From Mesorhizobium sp. ES1-4 (GTDB lineage Bacteria > Pseudomonadota > Alphaproteobacteria > Rhizobiales > Rhizobiaceae), in NCBI RefSeq assembly GCF_020164745.1, contig NZ_JAIUGV010000009.1, forward strand, positions 62,001 through 126,000: a stretch of 64,000 bases of DNA. Reading direction: 5' to 3'. This document shows positions 1 to 9,861 of this stretch, piece by piece (the first letter of the stretch is position 1; each line of letters begins with the position of its first letter). The notes beneath the pieces were generated by a model, which saw only the letters and a program-made list of their open reading frames with translations, was not told the DNA's origin and searched no databases. Made by a program: the position numbers and the translations under genes.

Positions 1-2011
<2,011 letters not shown>

Positions 2012-2624
2012 TTCCAAACTTTCTCGTCCTGGCGAAGCCGTCACAGGCGCATCTCGATCATGCCGCCGCTCGAGCAGGCATTGTCGGCTGCGCCGCCGCT
2101 GCAATTTGATCGTTGTTGATGGAGGTGGAATGACCGAAGCTTCCAGGACGGAAGATTCCGTTATCCCGGCCGGCGATCACCGACCGGCTGGCACCCCATT
2201 TCGGCCGGGCGGTTATCACAGAATCGGCCGCTCCGTCCTCACAATTCGGCAGCGTGGGCGCGCGGCACAGGCGTGCGCATCGCCCGGGGGCCGCCGGCGG
2301 CGAGCGACATGCCGGGCAGGGCACCCATCCATCCGTCCGAACCTCGTTGCATTGCCCCGTACCTATGCCGTGCGCCTGTGCGGCGGCCGGATTTCCGGCC
2401 GTTGAGGGATGCTTATGCCATCCGATCTTTTCGCCAGTTTTTCTGAAGTGTTGAATCTTGTTTCTGAATTGTGTCTGGCCGCCCTTCCGCATGGCCGCCG
2501 CCGCCGCTTCGCGCCCTTGCAGAAAAATCTCACGCCGCCCGGGAATAAAGCATGGCCTTCGCGGGTCTTGTTATCAGCGGGGCCGACCGGCCCGCGACGC
2601 GAAGAAACGAAAAGGATTATCGAA
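2012..2624. other. intergenic region, no supported gene
   Basis: This gap of about 610 bases separates the divergent NRPS gene from a small exported protein. Several open frames cross it on both strands, but their translations are rich in Arg, Pro and Ala with no recognisable domain, and none has a convincing ribosome binding site. The part from about 2400 to 2520 is slightly more AT-rich and may hold promoters for the right-hand gene. Nothing else is supported. Confidence 0.5.
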
Positions 2625-2870
2625 ATGACCAAGCTCGCTCTCAGCGTGGCCGCGATGCTGCTCGCCTCGAGTTCCGCCTTTGCCGGCAGCGACCATTTCG
2701 GCGCCAACACCGCCGACCAGACGCGCGCCACCGTCGACACCAATGCCACCGCCTCGATCCCCTACACGGCGCGTCCTGACGGCGTCGACACAAAGGTGAG
2801 GACCGGGCCGAGCCGGCCGGCGACCAAACCCGACGCGGACGAACCCGGCCAGGGCATCTGGGGCAACTGA
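2625..2870 (+). CDS. small exported protein of unknown function
   Basis: An 81-residue protein. The ATG at 2625 was chosen because AAAGGA lies about nine bases upstream and the protein then begins with a clean Sec signal peptide (Lys at position 3, hydrophobic core, SSAFAGS cleavage region near residue 20). The mature part of about 60 residues is hydrophilic and rich in Thr, Asp and Pro, ends GQGIWGN, and has no cysteine or known domain. A longer frame upstream lacks coding character. A strong terminator follows. The function is unknown; a periplasmic location is inferred from the signal peptide. Confidence 0.7.
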   Translation: MTKLALSVAAMLLASSSAFAGSDHFGANTADQTRATVDTNATASIPYTARPDGVDTKVRTGPSRPATKPDADEPGQGIWGN

Positions 2871-2921
2871 GTTCATGGAGCGGCACCGGCTCCCGACAGT
2901 GCCGCTCCGCTCCGCGATCGG

Positions 2922-2953
2922 TGACGAAGGGCCAGGGGCTTGGCCCTTCGTCA
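2922..2953 (+). terminator. strong hairpin terminator
   Basis: TGACGAAGGGCCA at 2922-2934 pairs perfectly with TGGCCCTTCGTCA at 2941-2953 around a six-base loop. A second hairpin lies just upstream (GGAGCGGCAC 2877-2886 with GTGCCGCTCC 2899-2908). The T-tract is short, so termination may be imperfect, but the position after the small exported gene and before the metallo-hydrolase gene fits an operon boundary. Confidence 0.65.
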
Positions 2954-3002
2954 TTCCCTTTGGCTTTCGCGACTTAGCCACCACTCAACACTGGAGATCA
3001 CC

Positions 3003-3974
3003 ATGTTCAGCATGACACGCCGCACAGTGCTTCAATCCGCCGCCGCCGCTGCCGCTTTCGGCCTTGCCGGCAAGCTGGAATTCACCCGGCCCGCTTTCGC
3101 CGAAACGGCGGTGGAACCCGCCGTCGGCTTCTACAAATACACGGTCGGCGACATCGAGGTCACCGCCGTCTATGACGGTATCTGGAGGAAGCCGCACGAC
3201 CCGGCCTTCATCAAGGACGTCTCTGTCGACGAAACCAAGGCGGCGCTCGCCAAGGCCGGGCTGACCACGGACTTCATGCCCATTCCGCTCACCGTCGTCG
3301 TGCTCAAGATGGGCGGCAGGCTGATCATGTTGGACGCGGGCTCGGGCGTCGGCCAGTGGCAGACCAATGCCACGCATCTGCCGGCCAACATGGCCGCCGC
3401 CGGCATCGACTACAAGGCGATCGACACCATCATGATCTCGCATTTCCACCCCGACCATGTCTGGGGGCTGATGGAGAAGGGCACCAACGCGCCGGTGTTC
3501 CCCAATGCCGAGCTGATCGTCAATGCCACCGAATACAATTGGTGGACCGACCCCGGCAGGCTGGCCAAGCTGCCCGAGGGCCGCAAGCCGGCCGGCAAGC
3601 GCATCGCCGAGAACTTCCCGAAATGGAAGAACTGGAAGCTGGTCGAGGACGGCGCCGAGGTCGTGCCGGGCATCCAGATCATCGCCGCACCGGGCCACAC
3701 GCCCGGCCACTCGGTATACCTCGCCAACTCCGGCAAGCAGCAACTGATGATCTCGGCCGACACCATGTATGTGCCGGCGCTTCTGGCGCCGCATCCGGAA
3801 TGGCAGGGCAGCTACGACCAGGACGGACCGACGGCGATCGCCACGCGCCACAAGATCATCGATCGGGTGATCGCGGACGACATTCATATTTCCGGTTCGC
3901 ACTTCCCGTTCCCGGGCACCGGCGTCTTCGTGAAAGACGGCAATGCCTATGGCTTCACGCCGGTTCAAGTTTGA
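3003..3974 (+). CDS. Tat-exported metallo-beta-lactamase-fold hydrolase
   Basis: A 323-residue MBL-fold protein. The ATG at 3003 has GGAG seven bases upstream and starts a twin-arginine signal (TRRTVLQ, then an Ala-rich core to about residue 34), so a folded, metal-loaded periplasmic enzyme is expected. The metal ligands are clear: HFHPDH at 147-152, the GHTPGH histidine at 236, D253 and H300. The length and layout resemble quorum-quenching lactonases and other MBL hydrolases of Rhizobiales; the substrate cannot be inferred. A TPR protein follows 30 bases downstream and is probably co-transcribed. Confidence 0.88.
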   Translation: MFSMTRRTVLQSAAAAAAFGLAGKLEFTRPAFAETAVEPAVGFYKYTVGDIEVTAVYDGIWRKPHDPAFIKDVSVDETKAALAKAGLTTDFMPIPLTVVVLKMGGRLIMLDAGSGVGQWQTNATHLPANMAAAGIDYKAIDTIMISHFHPDHVWGLMEKGTNAPVFPNAELIVNATEYNWWTDPGRLAKLPEGRKPAGKRIAENFPKWKNWKLVEDGAEVVPGIQIIAAPGHTPGHSVYLANSGKQQLMISADTMYVPALLAPHPEWQGSYDQDGPTAIATRHKIIDRVIADDIHISGSHFPFPGTGVFVKDGNAYGFTPVQV

Positions 3975-4004
3975 ACGCGGCACCCGGACAAAGCGAGAAA
4001 CACA

Positions 4005-4484
4005 ATGAAACAATTTTTCTTGGGCAGAAACGCCCTGTTCGGCCTGCTCGGCGCCATTGCCGTGCTGGCCGTCGTTCCCGTCGCAACCGTCATGCCGGCC
4101 TATGCGGTCGATGACATCGAGGGCGCCGACGCGCCCGACCTCACCGCCGTCCAGGCCAAGATCGACGCCAAGGACTACAAGGGCGCGCTGGCCGATTTGC
4201 GGGACCTCGCGCAGGACAATCAGCAGGCCGACGTCTACAATTTGCTCGGCTTCACGCTGCGCAAGACCGGCGACTTCACCACCGCGCTGACCTATTACAA
4301 CAAGGCGCTGGAGCTGAAGCCCGACCACAAGGCGGCCCGCGAGTATCTGGGCGAGCTCTATGTCGAGACCGGCGACATGGCCAAGGCCAATGAGCAACTG
4401 GCCTCGCTACGGAAACTGTGCCCGGCAGGCTGCGACGAGCTTTCCGACCTGCAGAAGGCCATCGACACCAAGGTGACGCAGTAA
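4005..4484 (+). CDS. exported tetratricopeptide repeat protein
   Basis: A 159-residue protein with an N-terminal signal or anchor segment (hydrophobic 11-30, ending at MPAYA). Two to three TPR-like helical repeats follow; the clearest is near residues 70-105 (VYNLLGFTLRKTGDF, then ALTYYNKALELKPDH). Two cysteines near the C-terminus (KLCPAGCDEL) could form a disulfide in the periplasm. TPR proteins mediate protein contacts. It sits 30 bases after the Tat-exported hydrolase, so it may be its partner, but this is inference. Confidence 0.82.
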   Translation: MKQFFLGRNALFGLLGAIAVLAVVPVATVMPAYAVDDIEGADAPDLTAVQAKIDAKDYKGALADLRDLAQDNQQADVYNLLGFTLRKTGDFTTALTYYNKALELKPDHKAAREYLGELYVETGDMAKANEQLASLRKLCPAGCDELSDLQKAIDTKVTQ

Positions 4485-4640
4485 GTTCCCCCTCACCCGG
4501 ATTGCCGAGACCGAATTGCAAGGAACAATTCGGGTCAATCCGACCTCTCCCCGGGGGAGAGGAGGGCGCTGGCTCTGACACAAGTCTCTTCTCCCCAGCT
4601 GGGGAGAAGGTGGTCGCGAAGCGGCCGGATGAGGGGGCTT
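4485..4640. repeat. rhizobial palindromic intergenic repeat
   Basis: Three hairpins lie in tandem: CCGAATTG/CAATTCGG (4511-4533), CCTCTCCCC/GGGGGAGAGG (4544-4562) and a perfect 22-base palindrome at 4588-4609 (CTTCTCCCC-AGCT-GGGGAGAAG), followed by a GGATGAGGG motif. The same vocabulary occurs in the repeats near 35.4 and 61.4 kb, so this is one copy of a dispersed REP-like family. It lies between the TPR and DoxX genes, which may uncouple their transcription. Confidence 0.75.
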
Positions 4641-4807
4641 GGCGCTGACCTGGAACCTGGTGAATCCCGGTTCGGGCGCCCGTGGCTGGCGCCCATTGCC
4701 GGAGCCGGCGCCTCTCCCTCGAGCCGGCTCCGGCCCTTTCAAGCATCATAGGCGGCAGCCGTCCCCGCGCAGCGCCTGCACGGTTTCAAAAACATCGGAG
4801 CCCAACC

Positions 4808-5329
4808 ATGACCCTGAACGAACGCGCCGCGAAGCCGCACCGCCTCGCCACCAGACTTTGCCTGAGGGATGCGACCCTGCTCGCCGGACGCCTGCTTTTG
4901 TCCCTCATCTTCCTGCACGAGGGCGTGACACTGGCCACCCATTTCGAAGGCGCCGCCAAGGCGATGGCGGCCCTTGGCGTCGGCCTGCCGCTGTTCGTTG
5001 CCGTCGTGGCGCTGCAACTGGGGGCAGGGTTCTCCGTCGCAACGGGCTTGCTGACGCGGCCTGGCGCCGTTGGTCTCGGCCTGTTCTGCCTGGCGACGGC
5101 CATGCTGTTTCACACCAACTTCGCCAGCCAGAACGAACTGCTGCATTTCGAAAAGGATCTGGCGATTGCCGGCGGCATGTTCATACTGGCCATGACCGGT
5201 GCCGGCAGGGTCTCGCTGGACTGGTTGTTGGCCTGTCACCTGCTGCGGCGGCGGCGCGACAAGGACATGGTGGCAGCGCTGCTTGCAGTCGAGAACCAGT
5301 TTTCCGTGCAGGTTAGGCCGCCGGTCTGA
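4808..5329 (+). CDS. DoxX-family membrane protein
   Basis: A 173-residue protein with four predicted membrane segments (about 24-45, 58-82, 85-105, 118-142). The opening LLAGRLLLSLIFLHEGVT matches the first helix of DoxX/SURF4-type proteins, and the length is usual for the family. Such proteins are small inner-membrane proteins linked to redox or oxidative-stress functions, but the activity is usually unknown. The ATG at 4808 follows a weak GGAG (4797-4800). Confidence 0.8.
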   Translation: MTLNERAAKPHRLATRLCLRDATLLAGRLLLSLIFLHEGVTLATHFEGAAKAMAALGVGLPLFVAVVALQLGAGFSVATGLLTRPGAVGLGLFCLATAMLFHTNFASQNELLHFEKDLAIAGGMFILAMTGAGRVSLDWLLACHLLRRRRDKDMVAALLAVENQFSVQVRPPV

Positions 5330-5434
5330 GGCGAGCCGCGCCCCCGCCCGGTCCACGCGCGTTTACGGCACGCACTTTGCTGGAACCAGCTTCGATGCTC
5401 CGCATTCTTTAAGCAGGGACTGAAGGAGCGTGAC

Positions 5435-6034
5435 GTGAAAGCGATATTGGCACTGGTCTGCGGCTTTGTTTTGACTCTCGCGGTCTTCGGTAGCGGCCTC
5501 GGCTTTGCCTTCTGGGTGCTTGCCGCCAAGTCCCCGCATGAGGCAAGGCCGACGGTCAGCGTGGCGGAATTGTGGACCAGGAACGCGCGGCCGGTGGATA
5601 AGGCGGCGCAAAATCTCCAGCGCTTGCCGGCCGACCAGCCCGCCCCGTCCGATGTCGCCGTCAAGGAACCGGCACCGGACACGACCGCGACCGGTTCGAT
5701 CGCACCGGCCGCTGCAGCCGATGCGCTGCCGGCGTCCCATGTCCGGTGGTGTGCCGACCACTACCGTTCATGCCATCCCGACGACAACAGCTATATGTCC
5801 TATAGCGGGCAGCTACGTCCCTGCGTCTCGCCCTATCTCGACGCCGGCGCCGACCAGGGTACGCAGCCCGCGGCGGCCGTCAGCTATGTCGCCGCGGGAG
5901 ACGCCGCGTCGGCCGCCACGACGGCGCTTTCCGCCGACCATATCGATTCCTGCTTCAGCCGCTACCGCTCCTACCGGCCCGATGACAACAGCTACCAGCC
6001 ATATTCCGGCGGACCCAGGCGTCAGTGCGAATAG
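5435..6034 (+). CDS. membrane-anchored protein with two BA14K-like domains
   Basis: A 199-residue protein starting at GTG (5435), seven bases after AAGGAG. One N-terminal membrane segment (residues 3-28) anchors it, followed by a low-complexity linker. It carries two copies of a BA14K-type motif: one near 105-130 (WCADHYRSCHPDDNSYMSYS, then C) and one near 172-199 (CFSRYRSYRPDDNSYQPYS, then C at the end). BA14K is a rhizobial/Brucella surface or periplasmic protein reported as immunoreactive and lectin-like in Brucella. Most members have a single C-terminal copy, so the duplication is notable. Confidence 0.8.
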   Translation: MKAILALVCGFVLTLAVFGSGLGFAFWVLAAKSPHEARPTVSVAELWTRNARPVDKAAQNLQRLPADQPAPSDVAVKEPAPDTTATGSIAPAAAADALPASHVRWCADHYRSCHPDDNSYMSYSGQLRPCVSPYLDAGADQGTQPAAAVSYVAAGDAASAATTALSADHIDSCFSRYRSYRPDDNSYQPYSGGPRRQCE

Positions 6035-6157
6035 CCACGCCGGCGGCGGGGCGGGCGGCTGCAAGGCGGCGCCTTATGATCTCCAATGATCACGCAAATT
6101 TTTTGGATCGTTCGCACCGGCGCGGCGTTCATGCCTCACACGAGTGGAGGAATGGAA

Positions 6158-6502
6158 ATGAACGACGACCGAGACGACAAAATCAGGGACCGTGACGACA
6201 AGATCAAGGACCGTGCCTACGAGATCTGGCAACGCGAAGGCGCTGTCCATGGCGACCACGAGCGGCACTGGCACCAGGCCGAGATGGAGATCGACAGGGA
6301 AGCCGCCCTGCCGCTGACTGCCGACGATGCGCTGCCGCAAACCGGCGAGATCGCCAGCTCCGACGTGCTGACGGTCGAGGACCTGGCCATCCGCACCGGC
6401 ATATCGGGCGACGAGGCGCAGGAGCTGCTCGACAGGCTCGGTACCGACCGCGCCGCGATCGAGCAGGCCGCGCGCGGGCTCAAGGCGAGGAATCGCGGCT
6501 AG
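6158..6502 (+). CDS. DUF2934 protein
   Basis: A 114-residue acidic, soluble protein. The start at 6158 is preferred because GGAGG (6146-6150) is then seven bases upstream; the ATG at 6152 is too close. Residues 13-38 carry the DUF2934 signature (DRAYEIWQREG followed by HGDHERHWHQAE), common in rhizobia. The C-terminal half (about 65-105) looks like a small helical domain, predicted as TVEDLAIRTGISGDEAQELL and then a polar helix. The function of the family is unknown. Confidence 0.8.
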   Translation: MNDDRDDKIRDRDDKIKDRAYEIWQREGAVHGDHERHWHQAEMEIDREAALPLTADDALPQTGEIASSDVLTVEDLAIRTGISGDEAQELLDRLGTDRAAIEQAARGLKARNRG

Positions 6503-6724
6503 GTCACGAAATTATCGAGGGAAAAGCCGTTCCGCGCCTTCCCTGGAATCGCCCTGACCAGCGCCCGAAAAGCAATGCCCCGGGCAGCCAATGCGGTCGT
6601 CTGGTGCTGTGCGGTCGGCAACATCCATAGCGGCATCAGCGACGGAAAATCGGGCGGAGCCAAATCAGTCGGAACCCTTGGCCGCCTCGAAGGTTCACCC
6701 TGTCCCAACCAAGGAGATGTACTC

Positions 6725-7009
6725 ATGGACCATGCCAATCACGTAAGGCTGAGCAACGCCGAACTCACCGCTGACGTTCTGGACGGCGCCACCATCTACG
6801 GCCCCGACGACGAGAAGATCGGCTCGGTCGACCACCTGCACGGCAGCCAGGTGGTCATCGATGTCGGCGGCTTCCTCGGCATCGGCGCCAAGCCGGTCGC
6901 CGTCGCCGCCAGCGAACTCGATTTCATGCGCGACGAGGACGGCGACGTCCATGCCGTGACCAACTGGACCAAGGACCAGCTGAAAGCCATGCCCGAACAC
7001 CGCGACTGA
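6725..7009 (+). CDS. PRC-barrel domain protein
   Basis: A 94-residue protein with a strong AAGGAG seven bases before the ATG at 6725. The middle (residues about 16-70) has the PRC-barrel pattern: ATIYGPDDEKIGSVDHL, then a beta-rich stretch ending VAASELDFMRDEDG. Stand-alone PRC-barrel proteins are common in rhizobia and often stress-linked; some bind RNA-processing or photosynthetic partners. It follows the DUF2934 gene in the same direction, and both types are often found in stress-responsive gene groups. Confidence 0.82.
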   Translation: MDHANHVRLSNAELTADVLDGATIYGPDDEKIGSVDHLHGSQVVIDVGGFLGIGAKPVAVAASELDFMRDEDGDVHAVTNWTKDQLKAMPEHRD

Positions 7010-7019
7010 CAGGGAGGGG

Positions 7020-7039
7020 GGCTCGGCGACTGCCGGGCC
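7020..7039 (+). terminator. hairpin after PRC-barrel gene
   Basis: GGCTCGGC (7020-7027) pairs with GCCGGGCC (7032-7039) with one G-T pair and a four-base loop, followed by CTTCGTCTTTT. This has the form of a factor-independent terminator closing the PRC-barrel gene. Confidence 0.6.
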
Positions 7040-7065
7040 CTTCGTCTTTTCCAAGGGAGAGACCG

Positions 7066-7215
7066 ATGATCAGGAAGCTGAAAGACGGAAAATACCGGCT
7101 TTATTCGCGCAAGAAGGACGAGAAGACGGGCAAGCGGCGGAATTTGGGGACGTTCGACACAAGGGAAGCGGCGGAGAAGCACGAGCGGGAGGTGCAGTAT
7201 TTCAAGCGGCATTGA
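7066..7215 (+). CDS. 49-residue integrase-arm-like small protein
   Basis: ATG at 7066 with AAGGGAGA seven to eight bases upstream; TGA at 7213. The basic product has the pattern MIRKLKDGKYRLYSRKKD, TGKRRNLGTFDTREAAEKHE, ending FKRH. A beta-hairpin followed by 'LGTFDTREAAEKHE' resembles the arm-type (AP2-like) DNA-binding domain found at the N-terminus of tyrosine recombinases, here without any catalytic domain. It may be a stand-alone DNA-binding protein or a conserved small protein; it lies next to a low-GC, probably acquired restriction-modification pair. The function is inferred from pattern only. Confidence 0.65.
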   Translation: MIRKLKDGKYRLYSRKKDEKTGKRRNLGTFDTREAAEKHEREVQYFKRH

Positions 7216-7291
7216 GGGGGGCAATGACCGTCAACGAGTGTGCGCCATTCATCCGATAGCGAGACGCGAATGGAGAGCCGATTCGTTAACA

Positions 7292-8212
7292 TCAGGCGCT
7301 TACACGAGGCTCGTAATCTAGATTTGCAAGCGCGAGAGCGGGCGATGCTGCGTCCCACTGCAGACGGCGAGTTACTATCGAGAGATCCGGCGCGCTTACA
7401 ACAAAACGCTCATCATAACGAGCGTACAACGTATCAAAGAAGCCGTTGAGCATCAAAGGGCTGCCCTCTGTCGGAAAACTATCCAGCAAATCGTTCTTTC
7501 GAGGGGCATGCATTTCAACGAGGCCAAAGCCTATTGCTTCATAACGGCTCACGTCATTGCGGATCCCACGACGGCCAACCAATTCGCGCAAGGCATTGTG
7601 GAAGCGGACTATGGCGGCAACTGGTTCGCCCCCTTCCGTTAGAGCAATGTCGTTCGCGGTTAACGTTTTCGCGGCCTCTGCGGTATCCTGCATATTGGCT
7701 GCGACCGAGGCAGCGTCACCCAGCGCCGTCTCTATGTTTCGATTAGCGCGGAGAAGGACAAGATAGCCAAGCACAAGAGCCGGATATGTAATGTGCAAAT
7801 TAGTGCATTCATCAATCGTTTCTTCCATTCTATTAGTTAGGTTTCTAAACGCGCCAGTCACTCCTTTACATGAGACAGCCAGTACGGGTCCAATACCGTC
7901 TCGTGTCACAACGACATCCACATTTTTGGTCTTTAGTCCGCCGAGAACGGTTCGCTCACCGCCGCGAGACAACGTCGGTTCATAGTGGAGTTTTGGAGGG
8001 CGGCCAGCACCGCGCTCTACCTTGAATGGTGGTCTGGGTACAATATCGTCGGGGTCAAAGCCACCTTCAACCACCAGCCGACAGGCAACATACCAATGTA
8101 GAGGTTTAATATGGCTGGCGCTTTGAGTTTTTCCCGTGAACTCGGCGAACGCCGCGAGAGCCTCAGACTGACTGGTCCACTGACAGGTCTTCGCCTCTAG
8201 ATTAATGGGCAT
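7292..8212 (-). CDS. putative type II restriction endonuclease
   Basis: A 306-residue protein whose ATG (8212) overlaps the end of the adenine methylase gene by 11 bases, the usual arrangement for a coupled restriction enzyme. A PD-(D/E)XK-like core is visible near residues 95-120: KNVDVVVTRDG followed by LAVSCKGVTG, where D and the S-C-K segment fit the metal-binding and catalytic positions. No specific family is recognised with confidence. GC content and codon use are clearly lower than in the flanking genes, which suggests transfer. If the methylase is inactive (see its entry), this enzyme would be expected to be inactive or dispensable too. Confidence 0.6.
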   Translation of the reverse strand: MPINLEAKTCQWTSQSEALAAFAEFTGKTQSASHIKPLHWYVACRLVVEGGFDPDDIVPRPPFKVERGAGRPPKLHYEPTLSRGGERTVLGGLKTKNVDVVVTRDGIGPVLAVSCKGVTGAFRNLTNRMEETIDECTNLHITYPALVLGYLVLLRANRNIETALGDAASVAANMQDTAEAAKTLTANDIALTEGGEPVAAIVRFHNALRELVGRRGIRNDVSRYEAIGFGLVEMHAPRKNDLLDSFPTEGSPLMLNGFFDTLYARYDERFVVSAPDLSIVTRRLQWDAASPALALANLDYEPRVSA

Positions 8213-9662
8213 AGTGTCTCCAGCCTTGGAGCGTTTTAACAGCGTCCTCTAGTGCTTCATCAATAGTGCCGACAAGCAAATGTTCTGCTGGAAACAATAT
8301 CCGGGTGGCTTCTCTAGGCTCTAATTTCAACATGCCACCCCCAAGTGCATGACCTTCCAGTTCGCAGCTGAGGCGCACAAATGAGCTGAGCCACAGTGGG
8401 AGCAGTTTCTTAGCTAAAATTTTGTCTCTTATGCGAACGGAATGCACGCTATTAGTGCATGTAATCCCTGCAAGATTTTGGGCTAGATTCACCGAGCGAC
8501 CTGACATGTAACTCAGAACGAAATCGGGCACTTGGACGTCTGGCACCGCATACCAAGGGGTGCGATTGCTGCACTTATAGCCAAGCCGAGCTTCGCGCCC
8601 GATGCTGCTGTCTAGATATTGCCGAATACTAAGCGGCAGTTCCTGCTCCCGCTTAAGGCGAAGTAGCAATATCTTGTCGTCACTTTTGGTCCATGCTGCA
8701 ACGGTTGCATGTGTTATCTGTTTGCTGGGCATCGCGCGACCGTTGCGCAGGCTTGGGTGCAAGAATTCCGCCGGAATCTTAAGGCGCTTGGCTTCCGAAG
8801 GGCGCAGGTGAAAGAAATCATTGTCGCCGCTTACATATCCAATCCCAATACTCGCGAAATCCCCAAACCGCCTGCTACTTGGGTCACGAATGGCGGTTGT
8901 ATAAATCTCCCGTACTTTCTCGGGCAGAAGATAGGGTCGCAAACGGCGAGACCAGGTAGTCCGCCACTCTTTCAAATCAATAAAGCAGTTGGGCTTTGGC
9001 CGCTGCCCGGCAGGTTTGAATTCATCGCAAACGGTAAGCTCAATATGTGAGGCCGAGCTGCCGCGTCCATCCGTATAGATGAGCCAGCAGTCCTCGGAGA
9101 GGGAGGAAAAAAGCTTCTTCCGGATGGCTATGATGTGAACTCGGGAGAAGGATCGTACGAGATATTCAAGCAGAGGCGCAGCATACGGTGCATGGCCTAT
9201 TTCCGCTGGCACCACAAAGGCCATTCGCCCTCCCGGCTTCAGTAGTCCGGCGGTTGCCACGAGAAATGGAGCCCAGGAAGACGCAAGGCCGGTGAACTGC
9301 ACCCCCTCGCGCGCGCACAATGCCAAAGCGCGATGCCGAACCTCACCCTTGAAGGTTTGATAGCGAATAAAGGGTGGATTACCTGCAGCACACTCGAAGC
9401 GTTCAGTGGTCGCTGCAGCCCAGGTAAAAAAATCGCCTTCGTGAACCAACGCCCAGGGAGCGACTGAAATTGCTGCCTGCGCTGAAATCGGGTTCTGTTC
9501 TATGCCGACCGTGTTGCGATGTGCCGAAAGAAACCGACCGTCTCCGCACGACGGATCGAGCAGGCGGTCCGAAGGATCTCGGATGGTCCAAGCAACAAGA
9601 GCCTGCGCAACATCGCCCGGTGTAAAATAGGCACCGGACCGTTTTTCGACAATATCGGCGAA
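8202..9662 (-). CDS. N6-adenine DNA methyltransferase, start region apparently disrupted
   Basis: The open frame encodes about 486 residues. Motif X-like SGAYFTPGDVA, SAM-binding motif I LLDPSCGDGRFL and the catalytic motif IV NPPF (GNPPFIRYQ) identify a gamma/TaqI-type N6-adenine methylase; a target-recognition region follows. The conserved N-terminal FADIVEKRSGAYFTP is preceded directly by an in-frame TGA (9663-9665), and no ATG, GTG or TTG lies between it and motif I. An ATG at 9673 reads MTHD and then enters the wrong frame; one extra base near 9661-9666 would join it to the methylase. Either a frameshift, a sequencing error or a non-standard ATT start is present. The next possible start (TTG 9449) would remove motif I. 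Confidence 0.75.
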   Translation of the reverse strand, partial: FADIVEKRSGAYFTPGDVAQALVAWTIRDPSDRLLDPSCGDGRFLSAHRNTVGIEQNPISAQAAISVAPWALVHEGDFFTWAAATTERFECAAGNPPFIRYQTFKGEVRHRALALCAREGVQFTGLASSWAPFLVATAGLLKPGGRMAFVVPAEIGHAPYAAPLLEYLVRSFSRVHIIAIRKKLFSSLSEDCWLIYTDGRGSSASHIELTVCDEFKPAGQRPKPNCFIDLKEWRTTWSRRLRPYLLPEKVREIYTTAIRDPSSRRFGDFASIGIGYVSGDNDFFHLRPSEAKRLKIPAEFLHPSLRNGRAMPSKQITHATVAAWTKSDDKILLLRLKREQELPLSIRQYLDSSIGREARLGYKCSNRTPWYAVPDVQVPDFVLSYMSGRSVNLAQNLAGITCTNSVHSVRIRDKILAKKLLPLWLSSFVRLSCELEGHALGGGMLKLEPREATRILFPAEHLLVGTIDEALEDAVKTLQGWRHYAH

Positions 9663-9801
9663 TCATGAGTCATCATGGCTTGACCTTGTAGGACTGGGTG
9701 GGTTCTTGCAATGAAAGAACATAGTGGGAACATGCGACCTCAGCAATAGCCAAATTCAATCAAAGGTTGACACGCTTGAGTCAATGCAACCCCCACCCCC
9801 A

Positions 9802-9816
9802 TTAACCATTCGTTAA
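9802..9816. promoter_or_regulatory. full CtrA-binding box upstream of minCDE
   Basis: TTAACCATTCGTTAA matches the alphaproteobacterial CtrA consensus TTAA-N7-TTAA exactly. It lies 46 bases before the minC start. The half-site plus flank is repeated (TTAACCATTCG occurs twice at 9802 and 9813). CtrA control of min genes has been reported in Sinorhizobium; binding here is inferred from the motif. Confidence 0.7.
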
Positions 9817-9861
9817 CCATTCGCGCCCTAGCGTTTACCTCTCAGTAAGGATTCGCCAGCC

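Noticed and set aside
2130..2405. Short plus-strand frame starting MTEASRTEDS in the gap after the NRPS start
   Set aside because: It has a weak GGAGG-like site but the translation is Arg/Gly/Pro-rich, shows no domain, and its codon bias is poor.
2985..4397. 470-codon minus-strand frame
   Set aside because: It covers the metallo-hydrolase and TPR genes, both of which have clear motifs, signal peptides and ribosome sites on the plus strand.
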